Shown in pieces: positions 42,423 through 49,734 of a DNA stretch of 64,000 nucleotides. The notes under the pieces were generated by a model that was not told where the DNA came from, did no database searches, and saw only the letters and a program-made list of their open reading frames with translations. Origin of the DNA: a virus; IMG/VR virus record IMGVR_UViG_3300012012_001194, positions 37,504 through 101,503 of that record, one strand, 5' to 3'. The number at the start of each line of letters is the position of its first letter. Within the stretch, counting starts at the first letter, position 1. A program made the translations under genes and the position numbers.

Positions 42423-43207
42423 TTGTTATCCCTCCAGTACTTTTCGTTACGTTTAATCTTAAGGTCCTTAGAACGACTATGCCCTTCTTTTTTACGGTCC
42501 CCTTTGCAATGGTCCATGTGTGCGCCTAGGATGCCATTAACAAACGGGTGACTTACCTTCATGCCCTCAGGCGAGAGATTGTACCAAAGCGAGCTAGGAA
42601 ATCCAGTGCGCACCTCGTCATAAGTATGACAATCGGTTAATCCGAGGAACTTGTGCTTCTTATCTGGAAGGGGAAGATTCCACACCTTATCCGTGGTGTA
42701 TTGGTGTCTCCATACTTCCATAAAGCGCCTAGCCTCTGGAAAACGCATATCAAAGACATGAAACCCTGTCTCCGTATACATCCACGGTCTAAGCAGCGCC
42801 CCAGCCATCTTTCCATTCAACCAACGCATAATAGTTTGATGCGTTACTTTAGTATGCGTAATGACATCGCCGTCTAACCATACTGCTATGTCAACATCAG
42901 GGAGAAGGGCAGCATCAACATAAGCGAACACCTTATGGCTAAACCTAATAGCGTCGAGTAGGAAGTTAGCCGAAGACTGAAGAGCTTGACTACGGTTACG
43001 GCGCTTGAACGCCTCAAGGTCGGGCATATCTAAAGAAGTGTACTCCACATTGGGGGCTTTAGTGCGCCAGCCCCCTGCAGGAACCTCATCGTAGTAGACT
43101 TTAAGAGATATGTCTTTAGGCCAGTGCTCTACAAAGGTGTCAATGACTTTACTAGCGTACGCATCATACGACTTAGCACCAAAGGTAGTGGCCGCTACTA
43201 TCTTCAT
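42419..43207 (-). CDS. GT-A fold glycosyltransferase-like protein
   Basis: The 262-residue protein has MKIVAATTFGAKSYDAYASK at the start and DIAVWLDGDVITHTKV near residue 106, where DGD acts as the DxD metal site of GT-A enzymes. The sequence TGFHVFDMRFPEARRFMEVW follows, with a basic C-terminus (KRNEKYWRDNK). It resembles capsule and O-antigen transferases with a compact GT-A fold. It is the first gene of the sugar cluster and is coupled by overlap to the DegT gene. Confidence 0.7.
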   Translation of the reverse strand: MKIVAATTFGAKSYDAYASKVIDTFVEHWPKDISLKVYYDEVPAGGWRTKAPNVEYTSLDMPDLEAFKRRNRSQALQSSANFLLDAIRFSHKVFAYVDAALLPDVDIAVWLDGDVITHTKVTHQTIMRWLNGKMAGALLRPWMYTETGFHVFDMRFPEARRFMEVWRHQYTTDKVWNLPLPDKKHKFLGLTDCHTYDEVRTGFPSSLWYNLSPEGMKVSHPFVNGILGAHMDHCKGDRKKEGHSRSKDLKIKRNEKYWRDNK

Positions 43208-43226
43208 GTGACACCTAAGTTATTAG

Positions 43227-43646
43227 TTAGCACTTCCACTTACGTAAAGCTTTATTGATTCGGCTATCTGGATCGTTAGCCGTCTCACTGGAAGTTAGCT
43301 TAGACTTCATGCCGCCCATACGAGCGCAGAAGCTATCTTTACGGGATCCACCCTCAGGCTGAGGCCTCTTAATGTCCTGCCCTTTAGCCTTTAAGCTCTT
43401 TCGGCCTTTCTCGTTTAGGCCGCCATCTGGGTTCTTGCCCTCAGCCTTCTGCCAAGCTTCTGAGGCTTTCTTTTCTGGCTTTTCTTCTTTCTTCTTTTTA
43501 CCTACAGGGCGGCAAGAGCCTTCAGTTAACGCAGCTGTGCCGGGCACTCGCTCGTAGCCAGTCCAGCACGCCGCAGACTTTAAAGTATCTGCTGCTTGCT
43601 TACCCATCATAGATCCAAACGCTACTGCCCTTTCTAATCTGTCCAT
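43227..43646 (-). CDS. Leader-tagged protein with a phage NDPDSRINKAL domain
   Basis: This is a 139-residue protein. Residues 1-16 (MDRLERAVAFGSMMGK, then QA) are the shared leader found on six genes of this region. The body has a short Cys/Trp part, a Lys-rich linker and a C-terminal domain, SFCARMGGMKSKLTSSETAN plus NDPDSRINKALRKWKC, that occurs in small proteins of large phages and phycodnaviruses; its function is unknown to me. ATG at 43646 follows GAGG. Packaging into the virion is inferred from the leader. Confidence 0.6.
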   Translation of the reverse strand: MDRLERAVAFGSMMGKQAADTLKSAACWTGYERVPGTAALTEGSCRPVGKKKKEEKPEKKASEAWQKAEGKNPDGGLNEKGRKSLKAKGQDIKRPQPEGGSRKDSFCARMGGMKSKLTSSETANDPDSRINKALRKWKC

Positions 43647-43671
43647 ATTAAAATACCTCTACAATTAATTG

Positions 43672-43685
43672 TGGAGACGTCTCCA
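43672..43685. promoter_or_regulatory. Dispersed palindrome TGGAGACGTCTCCA, copy 7
   Basis: Intergenic, immediately after the TAG stop of the 43686 gene, between two cargo-type genes. Confidence 0.75.
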
Positions 43686-44789
43686 CTAACCTCTAGGAAC
43701 GTTAGGAACTTCGCCAGATAACGGTGGATTAGTTACATCTCCAGAAAATGTTGGTTTTTCTTTGTGGAGGAGGCCCTCTAGCACGCCTTTACCCTTCTCA
43801 AGCGCATGAGGCACCTTATGTAGTTGATGCTCTACTTGATGAACCCCCTTTGATCCAAGCCAGGCAGGTGCATTCTTCAAACTTGAGGGGGCGATAGATT
43901 GTGCTGATGGCAGCAAAGTCGACGCGCCTACGTGACCCGCTATGTGGGACGCGTTATGCGCAGCGGGGGCCGCCCACTCAGCGAAGGCTGGGGCTATTTT
44001 AGGAATTATCTTTCCTCCAAGGTACCCTGCGCCCGCACCTAGCGCTTCTCCTAGGGGGCCGGCGGCCGCCGTTGACGCTACGACCTGAGGTATTACTCCT
44101 GCGGTCTCATCCGCTACCCTTTGTTGTTCAGACCTATGAAACGCTACGCTATCTGGTTTAAGGTTCTGCCTGTCAGTGTAGGCTTGCTCGGTATAGTGCT
44201 TCATATTAGCCATCTCTTGATTCTTAGCACTTAGTGGAGGCCCACTAGGTTTGAAGGGGCTATTTGCGTTAGGGTTCACCTTACCTTCAAGCTGGTTTGT
44301 AGCTATTCGTTCGTTAGAAGGTCGGCTGCGCCTATCGTATATCATCTTCTCCCCTGGGTTCATCTGCTCTACCTGCTGCCAGGTCATTTTTTTGTTTGCT
44401 AAGTCAGCCTGTCGGGCCCAGTAAGTCGCCTCTTCATTAGTCTTATAGCGGGTAGAGCCGCCTTGAACAGGGGCTGGGTACTGCACATTAGCGGTACTAG
44501 GATTGCTCTTTTGAAAGTTGGCATATCCTTTAAGCAAGGAGTCTTGTGACCCTTGGTCAAACTTAGGGCGACCACCAGATAGATCCATACCCCCGCCATT
44601 ACCGCCAAGGCCGCTTGGTGGAGTAGAGTTTAGTGATGGCCCCTTGGGAGCAGCAGCGGGCTTGCCACCAGGGGTGCCCATAGATGCGGGGCCCGCAGCC
44701 CGTTTTAAAAGCCTGGCTAGCTTGCTTAAGCTGCTTGATCTCTTAAAGAACACATTATGGAGATTAGCCAACTTATTAAAACTACGCAT
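43686..44789 (-). CDS. Virion-type protein with MRSFNKLANLH leader
   Basis: This is a 367-residue protein. The start MRSFNKLANLHNVFFKRSSS is nearly identical to the start of the gene at 53544-54005 (MRSFNKLANLHRVFFKRAAN), a second leader type beside the MNRLEK one. SKLARLLKRAAGP follows with two K-x-A sites. Residues 35-200 are Pro/Gly/Asn-rich and disordered; a Gly/Ala-rich hydrophobic part lies near 225-300 (AAGPLGEALGAGAGYLGGKI). It ends FSGDVTNPPLSGEVPNVPRG. Likely packaged; no enzyme motif is seen. Confidence 0.55.
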   Translation of the reverse strand: MRSFNKLANLHNVFFKRSSSLSKLARLLKRAAGPASMGTPGGKPAAAPKGPSLNSTPPSGLGGNGGGMDLSGGRPKFDQGSQDSLLKGYANFQKSNPSTANVQYPAPVQGGSTRYKTNEEATYWARQADLANKKMTWQQVEQMNPGEKMIYDRRSRPSNERIATNQLEGKVNPNANSPFKPSGPPLSAKNQEMANMKHYTEQAYTDRQNLKPDSVAFHRSEQQRVADETAGVIPQVVASTAAAGPLGEALGAGAGYLGGKIIPKIAPAFAEWAAPAAHNASHIAGHVGASTLLPSAQSIAPSSLKNAPAWLGSKGVHQVEHQLHKVPHALEKGKGVLEGLLHKEKPTFSGDVTNPPLSGEVPNVPRG

Positions 44790-44799
44790 GATTGATGCC

Positions 44800-46986
44800 T
44801 CAATAAGAATTAAAATTACCTAACTGCTTTAAAGTAGCGGAGAGCTTGATAAGGCTGCGGTTACGCATAGCCTCATAAGGGTCTCCTTCCATTCCAAGGG
44901 TCTGTGCCCATGCCGGCTCTGTGCCCATGCCATCTTGCTTTAGCTTGGAAGCGGCACTTACCAGTTCTGGATGCTGCTTAGCCAGAGAGTTGGCCACGTC
45001 CCTATGGGCTCTTGACCTCTCTATGAAGTCTGGATTGTCGGTAGCGTATAGCCCTACCTTCCTACCATACCCTGGAATGTTATATATAGACCTTTGATCT
45101 TTGTGCTCCGCCGTAGTTCCCTTGGGAAGCTTGTCCATAAGCCTATTATATTCAGGGCTCACGTACCCCACATCCACATCAGATAGGCCCCTTACATCAG
45201 GAAGGCCCCCGCTGACATGGTGAAGCTGGTCTCCATAGCCCTCGCCCATGTCCTTAACGAATTGGTGATACACTTCATCCTGAGAGGGGGTGGCAGCAAG
45301 CTTACTTACTGGTGACGCGGACATGGCTAGAGACTGAAGATGCTGCAAAGCTTTTAGCCTAGCAGCAGCAGCTGCGGGAGCCATGTAGTTAGTGTTGTTG
45401 TTCATGATATCAATAGCCTCAGCTGGGGTGTAGTAACCCCTGTTGGAGGCATTCCAGACATCTAAGTTCTTGTTACCTCTTCGGCCAGCAGCGTCCGCTA
45501 AAACAAAGTGTGTCCTGGACCCGGCAAAATTGCGCTTAACCTTGGCCCTATGAGCATCGCTCCAAGGGTGGTCTACGGGATCGATAGGTAGCAACCTCGG
45601 ATTCTTAGCCGTAATACCTGTCTCTTCCTTAAGCTCTCTCAAAGCAGCTACTAAAGGATCTTCCCCTGCTTCAATTCCTCCGCCTGGTAAGGCAAAGGAC
45701 TTGTCGCTATCCCAAGTGCCCCCATAGATCTTGCCTTTGGGGTTCTGAGTATAAACCTCAACCCTGTCTCGCCATGGGAGATCGCTAGCGGATAGCTTTA
45801 AAAGACTAGCAAGCTTGCTTACGGGCAGCGCTTCATCAAACTCAATATACTTAGAAGGTATCTTTCCCATAGGGGTAACGACGTGTGCGTGTGGAACGTC
45901 TGATGCGTAATACTTACCTTCTGTGTCCTTAAAGTCTTTCCACATGTCTTTTGGGTTTTGGCCCCTAGCTATCAAAGACTTAATCTCTTCAGGCGATAGA
46001 GTATGATGTCGTTTATTTACAAATTCATTCTGCCCTTTTTCGTCTAAGGCATCATAAGTCTCATCTGAGAACGGAATCAATTCGCTACCTTCCAGCTTGG
46101 TAGTGGGGTAGTCCTTCAATAGCTCATGTAAGTTAATTCTAGCTCTAGTAGTATCAAACCTCTTGATTGGGTGCTTATCGTGGATCTTCTCAGGGTCTGT
46201 GTCACCAAACAAAGCGGAAGGGCCATTATAGGAGGTTGTCCACGGAGACTTAGCTAGTCTTTCATCCCGTTCTTTGAGCCACCTGTCTGCATCACCATTA
46301 GGTCTGGCTATATCTAGCAAGTGTCTGTTCTCGGGTTTTGCTAACTCGTTACCTGATAACAGTCCGTGCTCTTTTACATTCTTAATAGATCCAGATGGAA
46401 TATAAGAGTGTAAATACATTGGATCCTCAGCTACGCCTGCCAGCTTACTCACCTCATTATCCTCAGTAACTTTCTTCTTCTTACACCCTACTGGGATATA
46501 GAACCCAAGTTGTGGAGACGTCTCCAATCCGTAGCTTCGTCGGATGGACTCTAGGTCATCGCTCTTAATAGAGATAGCCCATAGCTTGTCATAGTCACCG
46601 GTTGCAGGCAACTCAACTATAGGGCCAAGAGTGTAGTGATAAGAATGCCCTCGCTCAGTGATATGACTAGTGCCGCCTAGCTTGTCCACCTCTTCCTTGG
46701 TCATGACCTTGATAGCGCACTCAGTTCTATTGTTGCGCACAACGAATTCAGCCCCTGGCTCATCAAGGGCGTCAAAAACGCCTTTGATAAGCGAAGAGGG
46801 GACTGTTAGTTCTAGGTTGCCACTAGGACCTGCTTGAAGCCTACCTGCGAGAGCGTGCACTGAAGTATGATCTGCGTTCTTGTTCATGTATCCGTGAGAC
46901 TGCCCGTAAGTGAACATTTCAGCGTTGAGAGCTTTAAGCCACTCAGCGCCTTTGATGATTCCTAAAGATAGCGGGGGCATGGTCAT
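44800..46986 (-). CDS. Polyprotein-like cargo: unknown module, ART-like module, Nudix hydrolase, NTase-like module
   Basis: The 728-residue chain divides at three VSKLA sites (residues 180-183, 390-393, 561-564) into four modules. Module 1 is unknown. Module 2 (184-389) begins MYLHSYIPSGSIKNVKEHGL and recalls ADP-ribosyltransferase or RNA 2'-phosphotransferase folds, weakly. Module 3 (about 400-555) has a perfect Nudix box from Gly436 to Ile458 (G-x5-E-x7-REL-x-EE-x-G-I). Module 4 (565-728) has GLSDVDVGY, like the paired Asp of minimal nucleotidyltransferases. The equal linkers suggest cutting by the prohead protease into separate enzymes. It lies among leader-tagged genes. A palindrome copy is read as LETSP near residue 155. 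Confidence 0.65.
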   Translation of the reverse strand: MTMPPLSLGIIKGAEWLKALNAEMFTYGQSHGYMNKNADHTSVHALAGRLQAGPSGNLELTVPSSLIKGVFDALDEPGAEFVVRNNRTECAIKVMTKEEVDKLGGTSHITERGHSYHYTLGPIVELPATGDYDKLWAISIKSDDLESIRRSYGLETSPQLGFYIPVGCKKKKVTEDNEVSKLAGVAEDPMYLHSYIPSGSIKNVKEHGLLSGNELAKPENRHLLDIARPNGDADRWLKERDERLAKSPWTTSYNGPSALFGDTDPEKIHDKHPIKRFDTTRARINLHELLKDYPTTKLEGSELIPFSDETYDALDEKGQNEFVNKRHHTLSPEEIKSLIARGQNPKDMWKDFKDTEGKYYASDVPHAHVVTPMGKIPSKYIEFDEALPVSKLASLLKLSASDLPWRDRVEVYTQNPKGKIYGGTWDSDKSFALPGGGIEAGEDPLVAALRELKEETGITAKNPRLLPIDPVDHPWSDAHRAKVKRNFAGSRTHFVLADAAGRRGNKNLDVWNASNRGYYTPAEAIDIMNNNTNYMAPAAAAARLKALQHLQSLAMSASPVSKLAATPSQDEVYHQFVKDMGEGYGDQLHHVSGGLPDVRGLSDVDVGYVSPEYNRLMDKLPKGTTAEHKDQRSIYNIPGYGRKVGLYATDNPDFIERSRAHRDVANSLAKQHPELVSAASKLKQDGMGTEPAWAQTLGMEGDPYEAMRNRSLIKLSATLKQLGNFNSY
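46513..46526. promoter_or_regulatory. Dispersed palindrome TGGAGACGTCTCCA, copy 8
   Basis: Inside the polyprotein-like gene, but in a different reading frame (LETSP) from the other coding copies, so the DNA rather than the peptide is conserved. Confidence 0.78.
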
Positions 46987-46989
46987 TGA

Positions 46990-47625
46990 TTAGTCCAGTA
47001 TTACTCTTTTGTTTGGTATTGTTTTGTTGGTAGGCATAGTTTTAGGCGTTTGCCGCTGGCCCATAGGCGCTGGTGGCATCTTCTGCTTCCCGCCTGCGCC
47101 AGGCAAAGGCCTCTGACCTTGTTGTCCGCCATTAGGTGTAAACGTGGCTCTAGGCTTAACCTTTCCACCCTGTATGGTGCCTTGATATGATCCATTGCCT
47201 GCATTACCAGTAGCGTTTTGTAGCTTATTCATGTTAGCTTTCTCTTCGGCTTGATCTTCAAAGACATCTTTAAAGGCTGGGTCATTACGCAAGCTATAGC
47301 GAGGCGTAGCAGCTGGGGTGCCTTGCGCTCCGCTTGGTTGAGTTTTAAAGCCTTTCTGATCATAGCCCGCCTGAGGAGTGAATTGAGCTCCTTCAGTTCT
47401 GTACCCTCCTTTACCGTCAGGGAATACTCTTCCAGTGGCAGTGCCGCCACCAGGGCCGCTGACGCCGGCCGCTGATCTAAGCGCAGCCGCCTGCGCTCGC
47501 GCGTTTGCTATCTCTTGTTCCTGCTGTTTCTTATAAAAGTCTAAAGCTGGGTTACCTGCCTTCTTGTAGAAGGCCATCTTACCCATCATCGCACCAAACG
47601 CTGCTGCTTTTTCTAGTCTGTTCAT
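46990..47625 (-). CDS. Leader-tagged disordered cargo protein
   Basis: The 211-residue protein starts MNRLEKAAAFGAMMGK, then MA. The rest is Gly/Gln/Pro-rich and disordered, with segments (ATGRVFPDGKGGYRTEGAQF, YQGTIQGGKVKPRATFTPNG) that recur in the next gene (ATGTIRQGVVQPGATFTPQG). The ATG overlaps the stop of the upstream gene (TAATG). The two genes look like diverged tandem duplicates sharing leader, ribosome site and repeated motifs. No enzyme site is seen; it may be a structural filler or a carrier. Confidence 0.6.
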   Translation of the reverse strand: MNRLEKAAAFGAMMGKMAFYKKAGNPALDFYKKQQEQEIANARAQAAALRSAAGVSGPGGGTATGRVFPDGKGGYRTEGAQFTPQAGYDQKGFKTQPSGAQGTPAATPRYSLRNDPAFKDVFEDQAEEKANMNKLQNATGNAGNGSYQGTIQGGKVKPRATFTPNGGQQGQRPLPGAGGKQKMPPAPMGQRQTPKTMPTNKTIPNKRVILD

Positions 47626-47649
47626 TAAAATAACCTCTTAGGTGTTTTA
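47582..47649. repeat. 68-bp leader cassette, copy 1
   Basis: It covers the leader codons, start, ribosome site and the upstream stop. By eye it differs at one base from 48235-48302, about 650 bp away. Confidence 0.85.
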
Positions 47650-48278
47650 CTTTCCATAACAGGGGCGGTGGCCGGCTTAGGAGTCGCATTAGCTGGAGCA
47701 GGGCTATTCTGTGTGTTTGATCCAGGCTTCGGTAAGAAGCTAGCAGCATTTGGGTTTGTGTAACTGCTTGATTGAATTTCCCTGTCTGTTCCTTTGTCTT
47801 TTACGGCCTGAGCTTTGGCGTTATCGGATACCTTCTGCTTCCATCTTTGCATTGCTGTCGAAGGGGCGCCTTGTGGACTACCCTGAGCACCGCCTTGAGT
47901 AGTAACAGAAGACCAATCTATGTTGTTACTCGTGGGCTGCTGCCCTTGAGGTGTAAAAGTAGCTCCAGGCTGAACTACTCCTTGCCTAATTGTACCAGTG
48001 GCTGTGCCTGAGCCGTAAGCGCCAGCAGCTGATCTCACTGCATCGCCTTTGCTTTTTAGGCCCTGTCGAGTCTTATAGATGTCATTCTCTCTGGGAGAGT
48101 AAGCCTTACCGTCTATGGGCGCAGGCCTAGGTAAGTTATCAGCGGTGTACCTTGGCTGTTGAGCGGGCTGATTTCCTTTAGGCAGAAAATCTCCTGCATT
48201 GGGGGCAGTCCATGTATCTCCAGCTGCTAGCTTCCCCATCATCGCTCCAAACGCTGCTGCTTTTTCTAGTCTGTTCAT
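47625..48278 (-). CDS. Leader-tagged disordered cargo protein, duplicate
   Basis: The 217-residue protein starts MNRLEKAAAFGAMMGK, then LA. The body is Gly/Gln/Asn/Pro-rich with LPKGNQPAQQPRYTADNLP, ATGTIRQGVVQPGATFTPQG and SYTNPNAASFLPKPG. The start region, including its ribosome site and the end of the gene before it, is almost identical at DNA level to the downstream gene. Conservation of DNA rather than only protein points to recent duplication or recombination of the leader cassette. Confidence 0.6.
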   Translation of the reverse strand: MNRLEKAAAFGAMMGKLAAGDTWTAPNAGDFLPKGNQPAQQPRYTADNLPRPAPIDGKAYSPRENDIYKTRQGLKSKGDAVRSAAGAYGSGTATGTIRQGVVQPGATFTPQGQQPTSNNIDWSSVTTQGGAQGSPQGAPSTAMQRWKQKVSDNAKAQAVKDKGTDREIQSSSYTNPNAASFLPKPGSNTQNSPAPANATPKPATAPVMESKTPKRLF

Positions 48279-48302
48279 TAAAATAACCTCTTAGGTGTTT
48301 TA
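48235..48302. repeat. 68-bp leader cassette, copy 2
   Basis: See copy 1 at 47582-47649. The near-identity extends past the start codon into noncoding sequence, which protein selection alone would not maintain. Confidence 0.85.
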
Positions 48303-48312
48303 TTTATCATAG

Positions 48313-49734
48313 CTATCTACTCGGACCATAAGGGTAACCGCCGTATGGTAGGTAACTTCCATCTTGCTGTGGGTATGTTATAAACCCTTTTGCATTAAAT
48401 TTTGGGCCAGGCTTAACTAGGCCATAACGTTCAGGAAATTTAGCCCTTAATGCAGCTCTACCAGCATCAGGATCGGCTTCATTATATGGTAAATCTAGGT
48501 TCTTACGAAAGTGGGCTTCTGCGGCATCGGCGGCTTCGTTATTAAAATTTCTAATGTTAGGATTATTCAAATCAATTCGGTCAAGATTGTCTTTATCGGA
48601 TTTAGATTTAGATAGTATTTGCTGCAGAAATTTCTGTCCTGCCGGTGCGTGTAAATCTCCAATCTTGTATTTCTTTGCTAATTCGGCCATCTCTCTATAA
48701 TCCATATCCATGCCTGGAGCAAAGCTGTGAGTCCCTTCCATATGCTTGCCAGTTACATCTTTAAAAGCTCTAGAACCTTGACCAATTTCATTCCAAGTTG
48801 CCCCTAACTCCTGAACTGCACGTAGGTCATCTGGCTGTAGACGGTCCCCGGACATTCCCGGAATGCGTGTGCGTATAGGTTTGCCGCTTGAATCAGTATA
48901 AGCCGTGCCTTTAAAATCATCTTGATAGGCCGCATGACCAAGTTCGTGGAGTCTTACGTTGTTTTGAGCGACAAAGCTGTCTGGGTAACCATTCTTTTTT
49001 TGCCTAGGCCCACCCCACCCAGCCGGAGAGTATGCATACTGAACAGCATATGGATTAACCCCTTTAGGCCTAATATCAGTATTCATAATGCCCGGCTTTT
49101 CTCCTGGCTTTGTTTTACCTATCGGCGGCGGCGGCCTTAGGAAATTAGAATGCGGCTCAGAGTTGCCTACTATTTGGTTACGACTCCAACTACCAGGCGT
49201 CAGCCTAGGAGGACCGTACCCTTTACTAGGCCACTCTACATGCGATATAGGGGCTTGATTTGATTGCTCATCGCTTATATCCCCCATCCTTTTATTCCAA
49301 TCATCAAACTTATTAGCGTCTTTAAGCTGATTAGTCAGATTTGTATGAAAAGAGTACCTTGCCTGGCCTAATGTTGAAGGGGCGCCTTTAAACCGCTCTT
49401 CAGTTGCAGGGTCCAACCCTCTACTATAGTTCCATCTCATAGCGTTATTAACCGCATCGGTGCGGGGGAATAGTCCATCGCCCTGGTATCCCGAAGGTAG
49501 CCTTGGTTGATCAGTGGCTCCACGTAATGCCCCAGCTGGGTTTATAGCTCTTCCACGTAATTGCATGTTAGGGTAGCTGTTACCCTTAAGCTGTACTTTG
49601 GCAGACGGCTCTGCAGAGCTTTCAGGAGAGCTCTTAGTCTGCTTAGGAAAAAAAGCAGCATCTGCGTGCTTAAGCAAGGCTGCTCTCTTCCCCATCATGA
49701 CCCCAAAGGCTACTGCTTTTTCTAGTCTGTTCAC
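48313..49734 (-). CDS. Leader-tagged zincin-type metalloprotease
   Basis: The 473-residue protein starts at GTG 49734, overlapping the TAG of the upstream gene. Residues 1-16 (MNRLEKAVAFGVMMGK, then RA) are the shared leader. RLHELGHAAYQDD at residues 261-273 holds HELGH (263-267), the zinc-binding and catalytic motif of gluzincins and metzincins; a third ligand is not evident by eye. The first 200 residues are Pro/Asn-rich with NPHSNFLRPPPP-like linkers. Probably packaged in the capsid and delivered to the host, where it could cut a cell wall or cytoplasmic protein; the substrate is unknown. Confidence 0.65.
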   Translation of the reverse strand: MNRLEKAVAFGVMMGKRAALLKHADAAFFPKQTKSSPESSAEPSAKVQLKGNSYPNMQLRGRAINPAGALRGATDQPRLPSGYQGDGLFPRTDAVNNAMRWNYSRGLDPATEERFKGAPSTLGQARYSFHTNLTNQLKDANKFDDWNKRMGDISDEQSNQAPISHVEWPSKGYGPPRLTPGSWSRNQIVGNSEPHSNFLRPPPPIGKTKPGEKPGIMNTDIRPKGVNPYAVQYAYSPAGWGGPRQKKNGYPDSFVAQNNVRLHELGHAAYQDDFKGTAYTDSSGKPIRTRIPGMSGDRLQPDDLRAVQELGATWNEIGQGSRAFKDVTGKHMEGTHSFAPGMDMDYREMAELAKKYKIGDLHAPAGQKFLQQILSKSKSDKDNLDRIDLNNPNIRNFNNEAADAAEAHFRKNLDLPYNEADPDAGRAALRAKFPERYGLVKPGPKFNAKGFITYPQQDGSYLPYGGYPYGPSR

